Source: Betaproteobacteria bacterium
Lineage (GTDB): Bacteria; Pseudomonadota; Gammaproteobacteria; Burkholderiales; Sulfuriferulaceae
Length of the DNA stretch: 12,001 nt
Reading direction: 5' to 3'
Assembly (NCBI GenBank): GCA_003455595.1
Contig: DMQT01000153.1
Coordinates: 18,127 to 30,127 of the forward strand
Part shown: positions 1 through 11,196 of the stretch, one piece after another
Layout: the number at the start of each line of letters is the position of its first letter
How positions within the stretch are numbered: position 1 is the stretch's first letter
The notes under the pieces: generated by a model
What the model was told of the DNA's origin: nothing
The model's database searches: none
The model's input: only the letters and a program-made list of their open reading frames with translations
Position numbers and translations under genes: made by a program

Positions 1-957
1 CGCCTCGCGCTGCTGGCCAAGCTGCCGCGCCTCCTGACGGCGACCGAGCACATGGCAAGCGCGTTTGAAGTCATCGCAGTGCGCGAACGCGATACGGTGA
101 AAAGCGGCCGCACCCACTTGCAGGATGCGGTGCCAACCACGCTGGGGCGTGAATTCGCCGCCTACGCCTGGACGCTGCGCCGTGCCGCCAGCGCCCTCGC
201 AGCGACGCGCCCCTTGTTGTGTGAAACCGGCCTGGGCGGTTCGGCCGCTGGCACCGGGCTGAACACCTCGCCGGATTACCCGCAGCGCGTCGCGACTGAA
301 CTGTCCAGACTGACCGGTGAAGCCATCACAGTTGGCCATCTGGTCGCGCAAATGCAATCCATGCTCGACCTGCAAACGCTGTCATCGGCCATCCGCGGCC
401 TGGCGCTCGAAGTCACACGCATCTCCAACGACCTGCGCCTGCTGGCATCCGGACCGCGCACCGGGCTGGGCGAAATCACCCTGCCCGCAGTGCAACCCGG
501 CTCGTCCATCATGCCGGGCAAGGTCAATCCTGTGATGTTCGAAATGCTCAACCAGGTGTGCTATCAGGTGCTGGGGCAGGACGCCGCCGTGAGCTACATG
601 ACGCAGGCGGGACAACTGGAACTGAACGTGATGATGCCCGCGCTCGGCTCCGCCCTGTTCGACGCGATGGATTGGCTCACCAATGCCATGAACGCCGCCA
701 CCGACAAAAACCTCAAGGGCCTGGTGGTCAACCGCGCGCGTTGCGATCAATTCATCCACGACAGCGTAGCGCTCGCCACCCTGCTCAACCCCACCATCGG
801 CTACGCACGCGCCGCCGAAATCGCCAAGGAATCGGAACAGTCAGGCCGCCCGGTGCGCGACATCGTCACCGCCCACGGCATCATGAGCGCAGAGGCCTTC
901 AACGCACTGGTGTTGCAGGCGGCGCACGGCGCAGGGAGTGGCGGCGGAGGCGGTTGA
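1..957 (+). CDS. aspA: Aspartate ammonia-lyase (aspartase), C-terminal part
   Basis: Aspartase/fumarase superfamily enzyme, expected to deaminate L-aspartate reversibly to fumarate and ammonia in the cytoplasm. The frame is open from base 1, so the ATG at 52 is internal. About 318 residues are visible and roughly 150 N-terminal residues, about a third of the usual ~470, lie outside the window. Visible residues include GRTHLQDAVP (from 36), GTGLN (about 84) and the superfamily signature GSSIMPGKVNP (167-177), whose serine loop carries the catalytic base. Aspartase is preferred over class II fumarase because of the NQVC, AGQLELNVM and LNPTIGY segments, which match aspartases better than the corresponding FumC segments. 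The protein ends in an unusual glycine-rich tail (GAGSGGGGG). A hairpin terminator follows directly. Fumarase C remains a less likely alternative. Confidence 0.82.
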   Translation, partial: RLALLAKLPRLLTATEHMASAFEVIAVRERDTVKSGRTHLQDAVPTTLGREFAAYAWTLRRAASALAATRPLLCETGLGGSAAGTGLNTSPDYPQRVATELSRLTGEAITVGHLVAQMQSMLDLQTLSSAIRGLALEVTRISNDLRLLASGPRTGLGEITLPAVQPGSSIMPGKVNPVMFEMLNQVCYQVLGQDAAVSYMTQAGQLELNVMMPALGSALFDAMDWLTNAMNAATDKNLKGLVVNRARCDQFIHDSVALATLLNPTIGYARAAEIAKESEQSGRPVRDIVTAHGIMSAEAFNALVLQAAHGAGSGGGGG

Positions 958-984
958 TTCAACTGCTTTAATCATTTAATCAAA

Positions 985-1014
985 AAAAAAGCCAACTCGA
1001 AAGCTGGCTTTTTT
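985..1014. terminator. Bidirectional rho-independent terminator
   Basis: A-tract, GCCA stem arm (991-994), short inner CT/AG pairing around a CGAA loop, TGGC arm (1005-1008), then a T-tract. There is one A·C mismatch in the stem. The flanking A and T runs give a U-tail in both directions. It lies between the convergent stops of the aspartase gene (957) and the YqhA-family gene (1033), so it probably serves both. Confidence 0.82.
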
Positions 1015-1032
1015 TATTTTTCAACACAGCAA

Positions 1033-1605
1033 TCAATACCCTGCCCCCGGTTTGTCAGCACTTTCAACCTCATCCTTGCCATGCGATTCGGCCGCATGGG
1101 TGAAATACAGCGCCACTCCGATCAGCGCGATGCCGCCACCCAGATAGAGCAGGTCAAGTGGGCTTTCCATTTTGATCTGCAGTGCTTTCTCGAACAGGGT
1201 CACAATCAGAATCATCAAGATGACCTTGGCCAGACGCTGCTTCAAGTCGTCCAGATTATTGATCACCAGTATCTTGCTGGATGCCCGACTGCCGTGCGCT
1301 TCGTCGATATCGCTGACAAACAGTTCATACAGGCCAAGCGAAAAAATCAGCATGAAGGTGGCCAGCAAATAGCCGTCCACTACCTCGACCACGTGGGTAA
1401 TCGTCTCGTCGTGAATCGCTTTACGCGCGTCGGCGGCCAGGCTCATATCGGCGTAATGCAGCACATGTGCGACCAGATAAACCACATCGACGGTGGCCAT
1501 ATACAACACCGCCATCCCTGCCGCCATGCTGGCGATGACGGCAACCACCACCATATAACGACTGCGCCACAATGCGCCCTCGAATAACGCTTCCAGAAAT
1601 CTCAC
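1033..1605 (-). CDS. YqhA-family (UPF0114) membrane protein
   Basis: 190-residue inner-membrane protein resembling the YqhA/UPF0114 family, whose biochemical role I do not know. About four membrane segments are visible near residues 17-38, 75-98, 127-143 and 151-169, with a charged loop (SDIDEAHGSRASS) between the second and third and a polar C-terminal tail. I chose the GTG at 1605-1603. It gives the N-terminus MRFLEALFEGALW, which resembles the start of E. coli YqhA, and it has an AAGGA ribosome site about seven bases upstream. It also overlaps the TGA of the upstream gene as GTGA. The in-frame ATG at 1629 would add eight residues lying inside the upstream gene and has no such support. The gene is probably translationally coupled to its upstream neighbour and ends at the shared terminator. 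Confidence 0.85.
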   Translation of the reverse strand: MRFLEALFEGALWRSRYMVVVAVIASMAAGMAVLYMATVDVVYLVAHVLHYADMSLAADARKAIHDETITHVVEVVDGYLLATFMLIFSLGLYELFVSDIDEAHGSRASSKILVINNLDDLKQRLAKVILMILIVTLFEKALQIKMESPLDLLYLGGGIALIGVALYFTHAAESHGKDEVESADKPGAGY

Positions 1606-1994
1606 GCCAGTTCCTTTAATGCCAACCATAAATTGATAATTTTACGCGGCAAATATTTTGCCAATAAGGTGACCGCAGCTGCCCCCACCACCGCAGCTGC
1701 CAGCAACGACATAAAATCGCTATAGGCGTGGCCTTGCAGCTTGATTTCGAGCGCCGCCAACGCGGTGGTGCCGAGCAGCGCCAACATGCGCCACACCGGC
1801 GCATGTTTAGTGACGCGCAGGCGCGCGATACCGCCCACCAACAACACCGCCAGTACGGCATAGCCGATCGCATAACTCCATTGCAGATCGGCAATCCGCA
1901 CGCCTTGCGCCTCGAAGCGGTCGTGTAAAACGGCCAGCATGCCTAACCAGACAACGGCCAGCCCCAACCAGATGAATGTAGTCGATTTTTTCAT
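1602..1994 (-). CDS. Small hydrophobic membrane protein, function unknown
   Basis: 130 residues that I do not recognise. The protein begins with MKKS and then a long hydrophobic segment (about 7-24), with further hydrophobic stretches near 40-57, 68-84 and 93-110, so three or four membrane passes are likely. There are no catalytic motifs. The N-terminal segment could act as a signal anchor. It is the first gene of a two-gene unit with the YqhA-family gene, which it overlaps by four bases. No Shine-Dalgarno sequence is visible upstream of the ATG, and a consensus -10 box ends seven bases before the start, so the transcript may be leaderless or nearly so. An in-frame stop lies a short way upstream, so no longer ATG, GTG or TTG start is available. 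Being kept beside the YqhA-type gene suggests a shared membrane role, which is inference only. Confidence 0.7.
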   Translation of the reverse strand: MKKSTTFIWLGLAVVWLGMLAVLHDRFEAQGVRIADLQWSYAIGYAVLAVLLVGGIARLRVTKHAPVWRMLALLGTTALAALEIKLQGHAYSDFMSLLAAAVVGAAAVTLLAKYLPRKIINLWLALKELA

Positions 1995-2001
1995 GGCGCT
2001 G

Positions 2002-2007
2002 ATTATA
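2002..2007 (-). promoter_or_regulatory. Consensus -10 box (TATAAT) of the minus-strand membrane unit
   Basis: On the minus strand a perfect TATAAT stands seven bases before the ATG at 1994. A possible -35 is TTGTAA (2027-2022), but its 14-base spacing is short; at the usual 17 bases the hexamer is poor. If used, transcription would start almost at the ATG. Confidence 0.45.
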
Positions 2008-2064
2008 CCCGGCGATAGATTTTACAAGGACATGATTACACCCTAGACTTTTCACCACGACGAC

Positions 2065-2070
2065 TAGAAT
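2065..2070 (+). promoter_or_regulatory. Possible -10 box (TAGAAT) of the PilZ-like gene
   Basis: TAGAAT, one mismatch from consensus, lies 12 bases before the ATG at 2083 and is followed by an A/T-rich run. No good -35 is visible at normal spacing. The only support is position in the 88-base divergent intergenic region, which must carry promoters for both sides unless transcription comes from elsewhere. Confidence 0.25.
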
Positions 2071-2082
2071 AATATTCACACC

Positions 2083-4991
<2,909 letters not shown>

Positions 4992-4995
<4 letters not shown>

Positions 4996-5345
4996 AGCGC
5001 ATCGAAGTGTTGCATTACATCAGCATCGCCAGCCTGATTGCGCTGATTTTTTTACTGGTGGCGTGGGAAGGCTGGCTTGCCCCTCTCAAACCAGGCGGCT
5101 CGGCCCTGATTCTCAAAGTGCTGCCCTTACTATTGCCGTTGTTCGGCATACTGCGCGGCAAGCGCTACACCTACCAATGGTCGTCCATGCTGATCCTATT
5201 GTATTTCATGGAAGGCGCGGTGCGCGCCTGGTCGGATCGCGGGCTGTCTGCACACTTGGCAATGGGCGAAGTGGTGCTGACTGTAATCTTTTTCTTTAGC
5301 ACCATTTATTACGCCCAGGCATTGGGGCGCGCGCAGGCACGTTAA
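4992..5345 (+). CDS. DUF2069 small membrane protein
   Basis: 117-residue inner-membrane protein of the DUF2069 family, function unknown. About four hydrophobic segments are visible, near residues 8-26, 38-54, 62-75 and 89-108. The conserved-looking stretch GKRYTYQW lies between the second and third, followed by a FMEGAVRAW segment; the C-terminus is short and basic. In several proteobacteria, as I recall, DUF2069 genes sit beside wrbA, and that neighbourhood is kept here. The start ATG overlaps the stop of the HugZ-like gene (ATGA). It is the last gene of the trio; 71 bases separate its stop from the cyclase start. Confidence 0.88.
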
Positions 5346-5387
5346 GTATGTATTGCCCCTCATCCTCAATGGTGGGAACATAGCGCG

Positions 5388-5406
5388 GATAATAATTATC
5401 GATAAG
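5388..5406. promoter_or_regulatory. Fur-box-like palindrome upstream of the diguanylate cyclase
   Basis: GATAAT, one base, ATTATC (5388-5400) is a perfect inverted repeat identical to the F-1-R core of the Fur consensus except at the central base. It runs into a second overlapping perfect palindrome, TTATCGATAA (5396-5405), giving a third GATAA unit. It ends against the ribosome site, 10 bases before the ATG at 5417, so a bound repressor could block transcription or initiation. The A/T-rich repeat could instead simply contain a -10 box. Confidence 0.4.
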
Positions 5407-5416
5407 GTTGCCAGGG

Positions 5417-6562
5417 ATGGACACCCAAAACTCACGCCGCAATAGCGAACGGCGCGCGCCAGACCAACGGCGCATGCCGGATCGCCGCACTCTGAAGACG
5501 CTTGCTGACGGCATGCGTTTTCCGACTTTTCAAGAACAGTCAGTACAATTTCTGACGCGCTACCTGTTTTTTGTACTGGGCTGGGCTTTTTTTCACCTCA
5601 CCGGTACGCCCGCCAACCTGCACCTCAGTCTTAGCGCCATCAATACGATTTTTAGCGTGTATTTCGTGTTCAACACGCTCGCTTTCTGGCATGCATGGCA
5701 TGTTCCGATGCACCCGCTGCGCTATCGGTTGGCAATGTGGGCGGATATTGCCTTGGTTGCCACCTGCGTGGTAAATGATCCCTACGACATTCCGCCGTCG
5801 CTGGTGGTGTTCATCATGATTGTGCTGGGCAATGGCATGCGCTATGGCATGCGCATGTTTGGCGAGGCGCTGATGGGCAGCTTTGCCGCCGTGATGATTG
5901 CGCTCAGCTTGCGTATTGCTTATGGCAATCAGGGCGTTTCAGCCGGCATGCTGTTCCTCAACCTGTTTGGCGGCATTGTCCTGGTCTACGCTTACATTTT
6001 GATGAGCCGTATCGAATCCGCGCGCCATCTGCTCGAACGCAGCAGCAAGCAGGACACCCTGACCGGCCTGATGAACCGGCGTGGCCTGATTGAAACTGCC
6101 GACGCGCTGTTTGATCGCATCGAGACGTATGGCGGCATGGCCAGCGTCATGTTCATTGATCTGGATCAGTTCAAGCGCGTCAATGACGAGCACGGTCATG
6201 CCAAGGGTGACGAGGTATTGTGCCGATTTGCCGACATTCTGTACGAAAATATTCGCTCTGCCGACATTGCCGCGCGCTACGGCGGAGATGAATTCGTGAT
6301 TCTGATGCCTGAAACCAGGATTGAAGATGGCGAGCAGGTGGCACAACGCATTCAGGCCAGCTTCGTCGCCTGGTGCGCAGAACGCGCTTACCAATGCAGC
6401 GCTTCGATCGGCCTCGGGGAAGCGCCGCGCGACGGGCGCAGCCTGGAACCCATCTTGGATAAAGTGGATGCCGCGCTATACCACACCAAGGCCAATGCCG
6501 AATCAGGCGGTTTGCAGCGCGTCGACAAACTGCCGCGTGCTGCCATGCCAGCTACGCGCTGA
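5417..6562 (+). CDS. Membrane-anchored GGDEF diguanylate cyclase
   Basis: 381-residue inner-membrane enzyme expected to make c-di-GMP from two GTP. A basic N-terminus with repeated RRxxxRR-type spacing (7-24) is followed by about five or six membrane segments (48-64, 72-92, 107-119, 128-140, 150-168, 176-196), including a GNGMRYG turn (138-144) seen in some sensor input domains. The GGDEF domain begins at DTLTGLMNRRG (213-223). It contains the metal-binding D248-D250 region and an intact active site G289-G-D-E-F293. The inhibitory RxxD (R280, D283) lies five residues before the GGDEF motif, the usual spacing, so product inhibition is likely. I chose ATG at 5417 because TAAGG (5403-5407) is well spaced for it; a TTG at 5408 abuts that site. 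The signal sensed is unknown. It is convergent with leuA, with 20 bases between stops. Confidence 0.93.
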   Translation: MDTQNSRRNSERRAPDQRRMPDRRTLKTLADGMRFPTFQEQSVQFLTRYLFFVLGWAFFHLTGTPANLHLSLSAINTIFSVYFVFNTLAFWHAWHVPMHPLRYRLAMWADIALVATCVVNDPYDIPPSLVVFIMIVLGNGMRYGMRMFGEALMGSFAAVMIALSLRIAYGNQGVSAGMLFLNLFGGIVLVYAYILMSRIESARHLLERSSKQDTLTGLMNRRGLIETADALFDRIETYGGMASVMFIDLDQFKRVNDEHGHAKGDEVLCRFADILYENIRSADIAARYGGDEFVILMPETRIEDGEQVAQRIQASFVAWCAERAYQCSASIGLGEAPRDGRSLEPILDKVDAALYHTKANAESGGLQRVDKLPRAAMPATR

Positions 6563-6582
6563 CACCATCGACGCAGTCAGTC

Positions 6583-8121
6583 TCAGACTTGCGGGTGCGC
6601 ACGCTCCAGCTTGCTATGCAGCTTATTCAACGCATGCAGATAGGCTTTGGCCGAAGCGGCAACGATATCGGTATCCGCCCCTTGACCATTGACGATACGC
6701 CCGCCTTTTGACAGCCGCACGGTGACTTCACCCTGCGCATCAGTGCCGGTGGTGATGTTATTCACCGAATACAACTGCAACTCGGCGCCGCTATTGACGA
6801 TGCATTCCAACGCCTTGAACGTTGCATCAACCGGCCCACCACCTTCAGCTTTGCCGGTCTTTTCAACTCCGTTTTCTGTAATGACCACATGCGCATCCGG
6901 CACTTCGCCGGTTTCCGAACACACCTTGAGCGACACCAGCTTGAACAGCTCCGGCGTATTCGTGGCCGCCTCATCGCTGACCAAAGTATGCAGATCCTCG
7001 TCGAAAATATCGTGTTTTTTGTCGGCCAATTCTTTGAACCGCGCAAACGTGGCGTTCAAGGCTTCTTCCGACTCCAATTCGATGCCTAGCTCAATCAAGC
7101 GGCTACGGAACGCATTACGCCCGGAGTGCTTACCCAACACCATTTTGTTGGCACTCCAGCCAACGTCCTCGGCACGCATGATTTCATAGGTTTCGCGATG
7201 TTTCAGCACGCCGTCCTGATGAATACCGGATTCATGCGCAAAGGCATTGGCGCCCACGATGGCCTTGTTAGGCTGCACCGCAAAGCCGGTGATATTGGAC
7301 ACCAGCCGCGAAGCAGGCACGATTTGCGTCGCGTCGATACGGGTCTCACAGCCGAATACATCCTGCCGCGTACGCACCGCCATCACAATTTCTTCCAGTG
7401 CGGCATTGCCGGCACGCTCGCCCAGCCCGTTGATGGTGCACTCGACCTGGCGCGCGCCATTCAATACCGCCGACAGCGAATTGGCCACTGCCAAACCGAG
7501 ATCATTATGGCAATGCACCGAGAAAATCGCCTTGTCGGCATTCGGGATGCGTTCGCGCAAACTGCGGATCAGCTCACCGAATTGACCCGGGACGCTGTAG
7601 CCAACAGTATCGGGGATATTCAATGTACGCGCACCCGCATCGATCACTGCCTCAAGCACGCGGCACAGAAAATCGGGATCGGAGCGCCCTGCGTCTTCTG
7701 GAGAAAACTCGACGTTATCGGTATATTGACGTGCCCATTTCACCGCTTTAACCGCCTGCTCCACCACTTGCTCCGGCGTCATACGCAGTTTCTTTTCCAT
7801 ATGGATAGCGCTGGTGGCGATGAAGGTATGAATGCGTGCAGACTTCGCGCCGCGCAGCGCTTCACCGGCACGTTCGATGTCGCGTTCCAGCGCACGCGCC
7901 AGGCCACATACGGTACTGTCCTTGATCGCATCCGCCACCGCTTTGACTGAGTCAAAGTCACCATTTGACGCCGCCGGGAACCCGGCTTCAATGACGTCCA
8001 CACGCATTTTTTCCAGCTGCCGGGCAATACGCACCTTTTCTTCACGCGTCATGGATGCGCCCGGGCTTTGTTCGCCGTCGCGCAGGGTGGTATCAAATAT
8101 GATGAGATGATCGGTCGACAT
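6583..8121 (-). CDS. leuA: 2-isopropylmalate synthase
   Basis: 512-residue cytoplasmic enzyme that condenses acetyl-CoA with 2-ketoisovalerate to give 2-isopropylmalate, the first committed step of leucine synthesis. The N-terminal TIM barrel carries [13 protein letters not shown] (9-21), the divalent-metal HCHNDLG (203-209) and GLGERAGNA (232-240). Residues after about 385 form the C-terminal regulatory domain that mediates leucine feedback in the family. Length is typical of the LeuA type 1 group. The ATG at 8121 is preceded by a G-rich run acting as ribosome site. It is 17 bases downstream of pssA, so probably co-transcribed with psd-pssA, and it draws on the 2-ketoisovalerate pathway begun by the ilvBHC genes at the right of the window. 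No clear terminator is seen in the 20 bases before the convergent cyclase gene. Confidence 0.97.
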   Translation of the reverse strand: MSTDHLIIFDTTLRDGEQSPGASMTREEKVRIARQLEKMRVDVIEAGFPAASNGDFDSVKAVADAIKDSTVCGLARALERDIERAGEALRGAKSARIHTFIATSAIHMEKKLRMTPEQVVEQAVKAVKWARQYTDNVEFSPEDAGRSDPDFLCRVLEAVIDAGARTLNIPDTVGYSVPGQFGELIRSLRERIPNADKAIFSVHCHNDLGLAVANSLSAVLNGARQVECTINGLGERAGNAALEEIVMAVRTRQDVFGCETRIDATQIVPASRLVSNITGFAVQPNKAIVGANAFAHESGIHQDGVLKHRETYEIMRAEDVGWSANKMVLGKHSGRNAFRSRLIELGIELESEEALNATFARFKELADKKHDIFDEDLHTLVSDEAATNTPELFKLVSLKVCSETGEVPDAHVVITENGVEKTGKAEGGGPVDATFKALECIVNSGAELQLYSVNNITTGTDAQGEVTVRLSKGGRIVNGQGADTDIVAASAKAYLHALNKLHSKLERAHPQV

Positions 8122-8129
8122 AAAATATT

Positions 8130-8136
8130 CCCCCCC
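8130..8136 (-). promoter_or_regulatory. G7 tract serving as leuA ribosome-binding site
   Basis: On the minus strand seven consecutive G end eight bases before the leuA ATG, in the 17-base gap after the pssA stop. No other Shine-Dalgarno-like sequence is present, so this run, followed by A, is the likely site. Homopolymers of this length can vary in length between cells. Confidence 0.45.
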
Positions 8137-8138
8137 GA

Positions 8139-8912
8139 TTATGGGGCTAAGGATTTGGTACGCTTACGGTCACGCCGCAGGGTTTTCCATACCCAGGTCG
8201 CGTAGCCGGACAGTGCGTACAAGGCAACGATACCAAACAATACTTGAGGCGGTTTGTACGCGATCAGCACAAACGCCATGGCGATCAGGAAAACGACTAC
8301 GAATGGCACGCTGCGGCGCAGATTGATTTCCTTGCCGCTGTAATACGGGATGTTACTCACCATGGTCAGGCCAGCGAACAGGGTGACTGCAAACGCCAAC
8401 CATTTCACCTCAGCACCTGTGATGCCGTATTCGTTCATCACCCACACCAGACCGGCGATCAACGCCGCGGCAGCCGGGCTGGGCAAGCCTTGGAAATAGC
8501 GCCGGTCAGCGGTGTCATGCTGGGTATTAAACCGCGCCAGCCGCAAGGCAGCGCCCACGCAATACACAAACGCCGCGATCCAGCCCAGCTTGCCCATGCC
8601 CTTGAGCGCCCACACATACGCCACCAGCGCGGGTGCCACGCCAAACGACACCATATCCGAGAGCGAATCGTATTCAGCACCAAACGCGCTCTGGGTATGC
8701 GTCATGCGCGCTACGCGGCCGTCCAGGCCATCCAGCACCATGGCGATAAAAATGGCCACGGCTGCCAGTTCGTAGCGACCATTCATCGCCTGCACGATGG
8801 CATAAAAACCTGCGAACAGCGCGCCGGTGGTAAACAGGTTTGGCAGCAAATAAATGCCGCGCCGCTGTTTGCGCTCGCTGAGCACTGGCTTGAGTGGGCG
8901 ACTGTCGGACAT
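8139..8912 (-). CDS. pssA: CDP-diacylglycerol-serine O-phosphatidyltransferase (phosphatidylserine synthase)
   Basis: 257-residue integral membrane enzyme that transfers phosphatidyl from CDP-diacylglycerol to serine, giving phosphatidylserine and CMP. It belongs to the membrane CDP-alcohol phosphotransferase class (Bacillus-like type), not the peripheral E. coli type. The full signature is present: D61xxD64-G65xxA68-R69, eight residues, G78xxxD82xxxD86. The rest is mostly hydrophobic, with several membrane helices and a basic C-terminus ([10 protein letters not shown]). I chose ATG at 8912; a TTG one codon earlier also fits, and the difference is one residue. The start lies eight bases after the psd stop, so the two enzymes of phosphatidylethanolamine synthesis are co-expressed, with the second step encoded first. 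leuA follows 17 bases later. Confidence 0.96.
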   Translation of the reverse strand: MSDSRPLKPVLSERKQRRGIYLLPNLFTTGALFAGFYAIVQAMNGRYELAAVAIFIAMVLDGLDGRVARMTHTQSAFGAEYDSLSDMVSFGVAPALVAYVWALKGMGKLGWIAAFVYCVGAALRLARFNTQHDTADRRYFQGLPSPAAAALIAGLVWVMNEYGITGAEVKWLAFAVTLFAGLTMVSNIPYYSGKEINLRRSVPFVVVFLIAMAFVLIAYKPPQVLFGIVALYALSGYATWVWKTLRRDRKRTKSLAP

Positions 8913-8920
8913 CAAGTGCT

Positions 8921-9562
8921 CTACAGTTCGGCCAGAATATCTTTACTGGCGCTGACTTTATCGCCCAGCGCCACTTTGATGTGGGCGGTCAAGGGCAAAT
9001 AGACATCGACGCGCGAGCCAAAACGAATAAATCCATAGCGCTGGCCACGCGTCAGGCCGTCGCCCGCCTTGACATAACACAGGATACGACGCGCCACCAG
9101 ACCGGCAATCTGCACGCAGGTGACATCTTGGCCATTTGCCGTCTTGATCCATAAGGCATTGCGCTCATTTTCCTGCGAAGCCTTCTCCAGCGAGGCATTC
9201 ACAAAGCGCCCAGGGTAATACCACACCTGGTTGATAGCACCATCCACCGGGCTACGGTTGGAGTGCACGTTGAACACGTTCATAAACACGCTCACCATTA
9301 TCGCATCGCGCTTTAGATACGGATCCACCACGCGCTCCACCTTGATGACGCGACCGTCGGCCGGACACAGCACGAGGTTGTTGCCTTGCGGAATCGGCCG
9401 CGCCGGATCGCGAAAGAATTGCAAGATAAATAATGTGATAAGCCACAGCGGCAAAGCCCACAACCAGCCTGCATAATAAGTCACTGCGATGGAAATCAGC
9501 GTGGCGGCGGCCAGAAACGGCCAGCCTTCACGCGCGATAATGGGGTGAGGATAAGTGTTCAA
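8921..9562 (-). CDS. psd: Phosphatidylserine decarboxylase proenzyme (short PSD-A type)
   Basis: 213-residue precursor that cleaves itself into alpha and beta chains and decarboxylates phosphatidylserine to phosphatidylethanolamine at the inner membrane. It starts with [15 protein letters not shown], the typical N-terminus of short proteobacterial Psd, followed by one hydrophobic region (about 16-50) and [10 protein letters not shown] (49-58). PADG (67-70) and [13 protein letters not shown] (96-108) carry the conserved Asp and His. [11 protein letters not shown] (180-190) holds the cleavage site between G182 and S183, where the serine becomes the pyruvoyl group. I chose a TTG start at 9562 because family homology begins exactly there. 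The frame stays open upstream to an ATG at 9625, but that ATG lies inside a terminator-like hairpin and the extra residues look unrelated. A weak AGG precedes the TTG. Confidence 0.93.
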   Translation of the reverse strand: MNTYPHPIIAREGWPFLAAATLISIAVTYYAGWLWALPLWLITLFILQFFRDPARPIPQGNNLVLCPADGRVIKVERVVDPYLKRDAIMVSVFMNVFNVHSNRSPVDGAINQVWYYPGRFVNASLEKASQENERNALWIKTANGQDVTCVQIAGLVARRILCYVKAGDGLTRGQRYGFIRFGSRVDVYLPLTAHIKVALGDKVSASKDILAEL

Positions 9563-9587
9563 AGATTCGCCTAAAAACTGGACAGAG

Positions 9588-9636
9588 AAAACAAAGGCAC
9601 AGCGCACCGAGGATGACCTCTCCATGCTGCTGTGCC
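9588..9636 (-). terminator. Hairpin with U-rich tail between ilvC and psd
   Basis: On the minus strand GGCACAGC (9636-9629) pairs perfectly with GCTGTGCC (9603-9596). Inside, after a one-base bulge, GCA pairs with TGC and GAGG with CCTC around a TCAT loop. The tail TTTGTTTT (9595-9588) follows at once. This is a good intrinsic terminator for ilvC, sitting 22 bases after its stop, or a partial attenuator if psd-pssA-leuA is transcribed from the ilv promoter. Confidence 0.78.
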
Positions 9637-9657
9637 TGTTGAGCGCATTGCGTAAAC

Positions 9658-10689
<1,032 letters not shown>

Positions 10690-10698
10690 TTAAAAAAA

Positions 10699-11196
10699 TC
10701 AAACTTTGAGTATGCGTTCGCCGCGCCCAATGCCCGAGGCACCGGTACGCACTGTTTCCAGAATGGCCGTCTGATCCAGCGCTTCGATGAAAGCATCGAG
10801 TTTGGAACCGGGGCCGGTTAATTCGATGGTATAGGTTTTTTCAGTGACGTCGATGATACGCCCACGGAAAATATCCGCCATGCGTTTCATCTCTTCCCTG
10901 TCCTTGCCGAACGCGCGCACCTTGACCAGCATCAGCTCGCGCTCGATATGGCTGCCGTCCGACAGATCGAGGATTTTCACCACTTCAATCAGCTTGTTAA
11001 GCTGCTTGATAATCTGCTCAATAACATCTTCCGAACCACGCGTAACGATAGTCATGCGTGACAGGGTGGGGTCTTCAGTCGGGGCGACGGTCAACGATTC
11101 GATATTGTAGCCACGCGCTGAAAACAGCCCGGCCACGCGCGACAGCGCACCCGCTTCGTTTTCCATCAACAGCGAAATGATATGGCGCGTACTCAT
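10699..11196 (-). CDS. ilvH: Acetolactate synthase small (regulatory) subunit
   Basis: 165-residue regulatory partner of the acetolactate synthase catalytic subunit; it raises activity and gives valine feedback inhibition. The N-terminal ACT domain carries ENEAGALSRVAGLFSARG (12-29), and the residues matching the valine-site positions of E. coli IlvH, N13, G16 and N31, are kept, so valine sensitivity is expected (inference from homology). The C-terminal part (FRGRIIDVTEKTYTIELTG and beyond) is the usual second domain. Its ATG overlaps the TAA of the catalytic-subunit gene by one base (TAATG) and is preceded by a strong GGAGGAG ribosome site with five-base spacing, so the two subunits are made together. 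ilvC follows after 24 bases. Confidence 0.97.
   Translation of the reverse strand: MSTRHIISLLMENEAGALSRVAGLFSARGYNIESLTVAPTEDPTLSRMTIVTRGSEDVIEQIIKQLNKLIEVVKILDLSDGSHIERELMLVKVRAFGKDREEMKRMADIFRGRIIDVTEKTYTIELTGPGSKLDAFIEALDQTAILETVRTGASGIGRGERILKV

Noticed and set aside
6579..6589. AGTCT-C-AGACT palindrome at the convergent ends of the cyclase and leuA genes, considered as a terminator
   Set aside because: The one-base centre cannot form a hairpin loop without losing pairs, and there is no T-tract on either side.
7126..7950. 274-codon open frame on the + strand, antisense to leuA
   Set aside because: It lies entirely within leuA. Its translation has shadow-frame composition (many His, Arg, Gln) and no recognisable motif.
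8244..9002. 252-codon open frame on the + strand over pssA and the end of psd
   Set aside because: It is antisense to two enzymes with intact signatures, and has no start signals or family resemblance.
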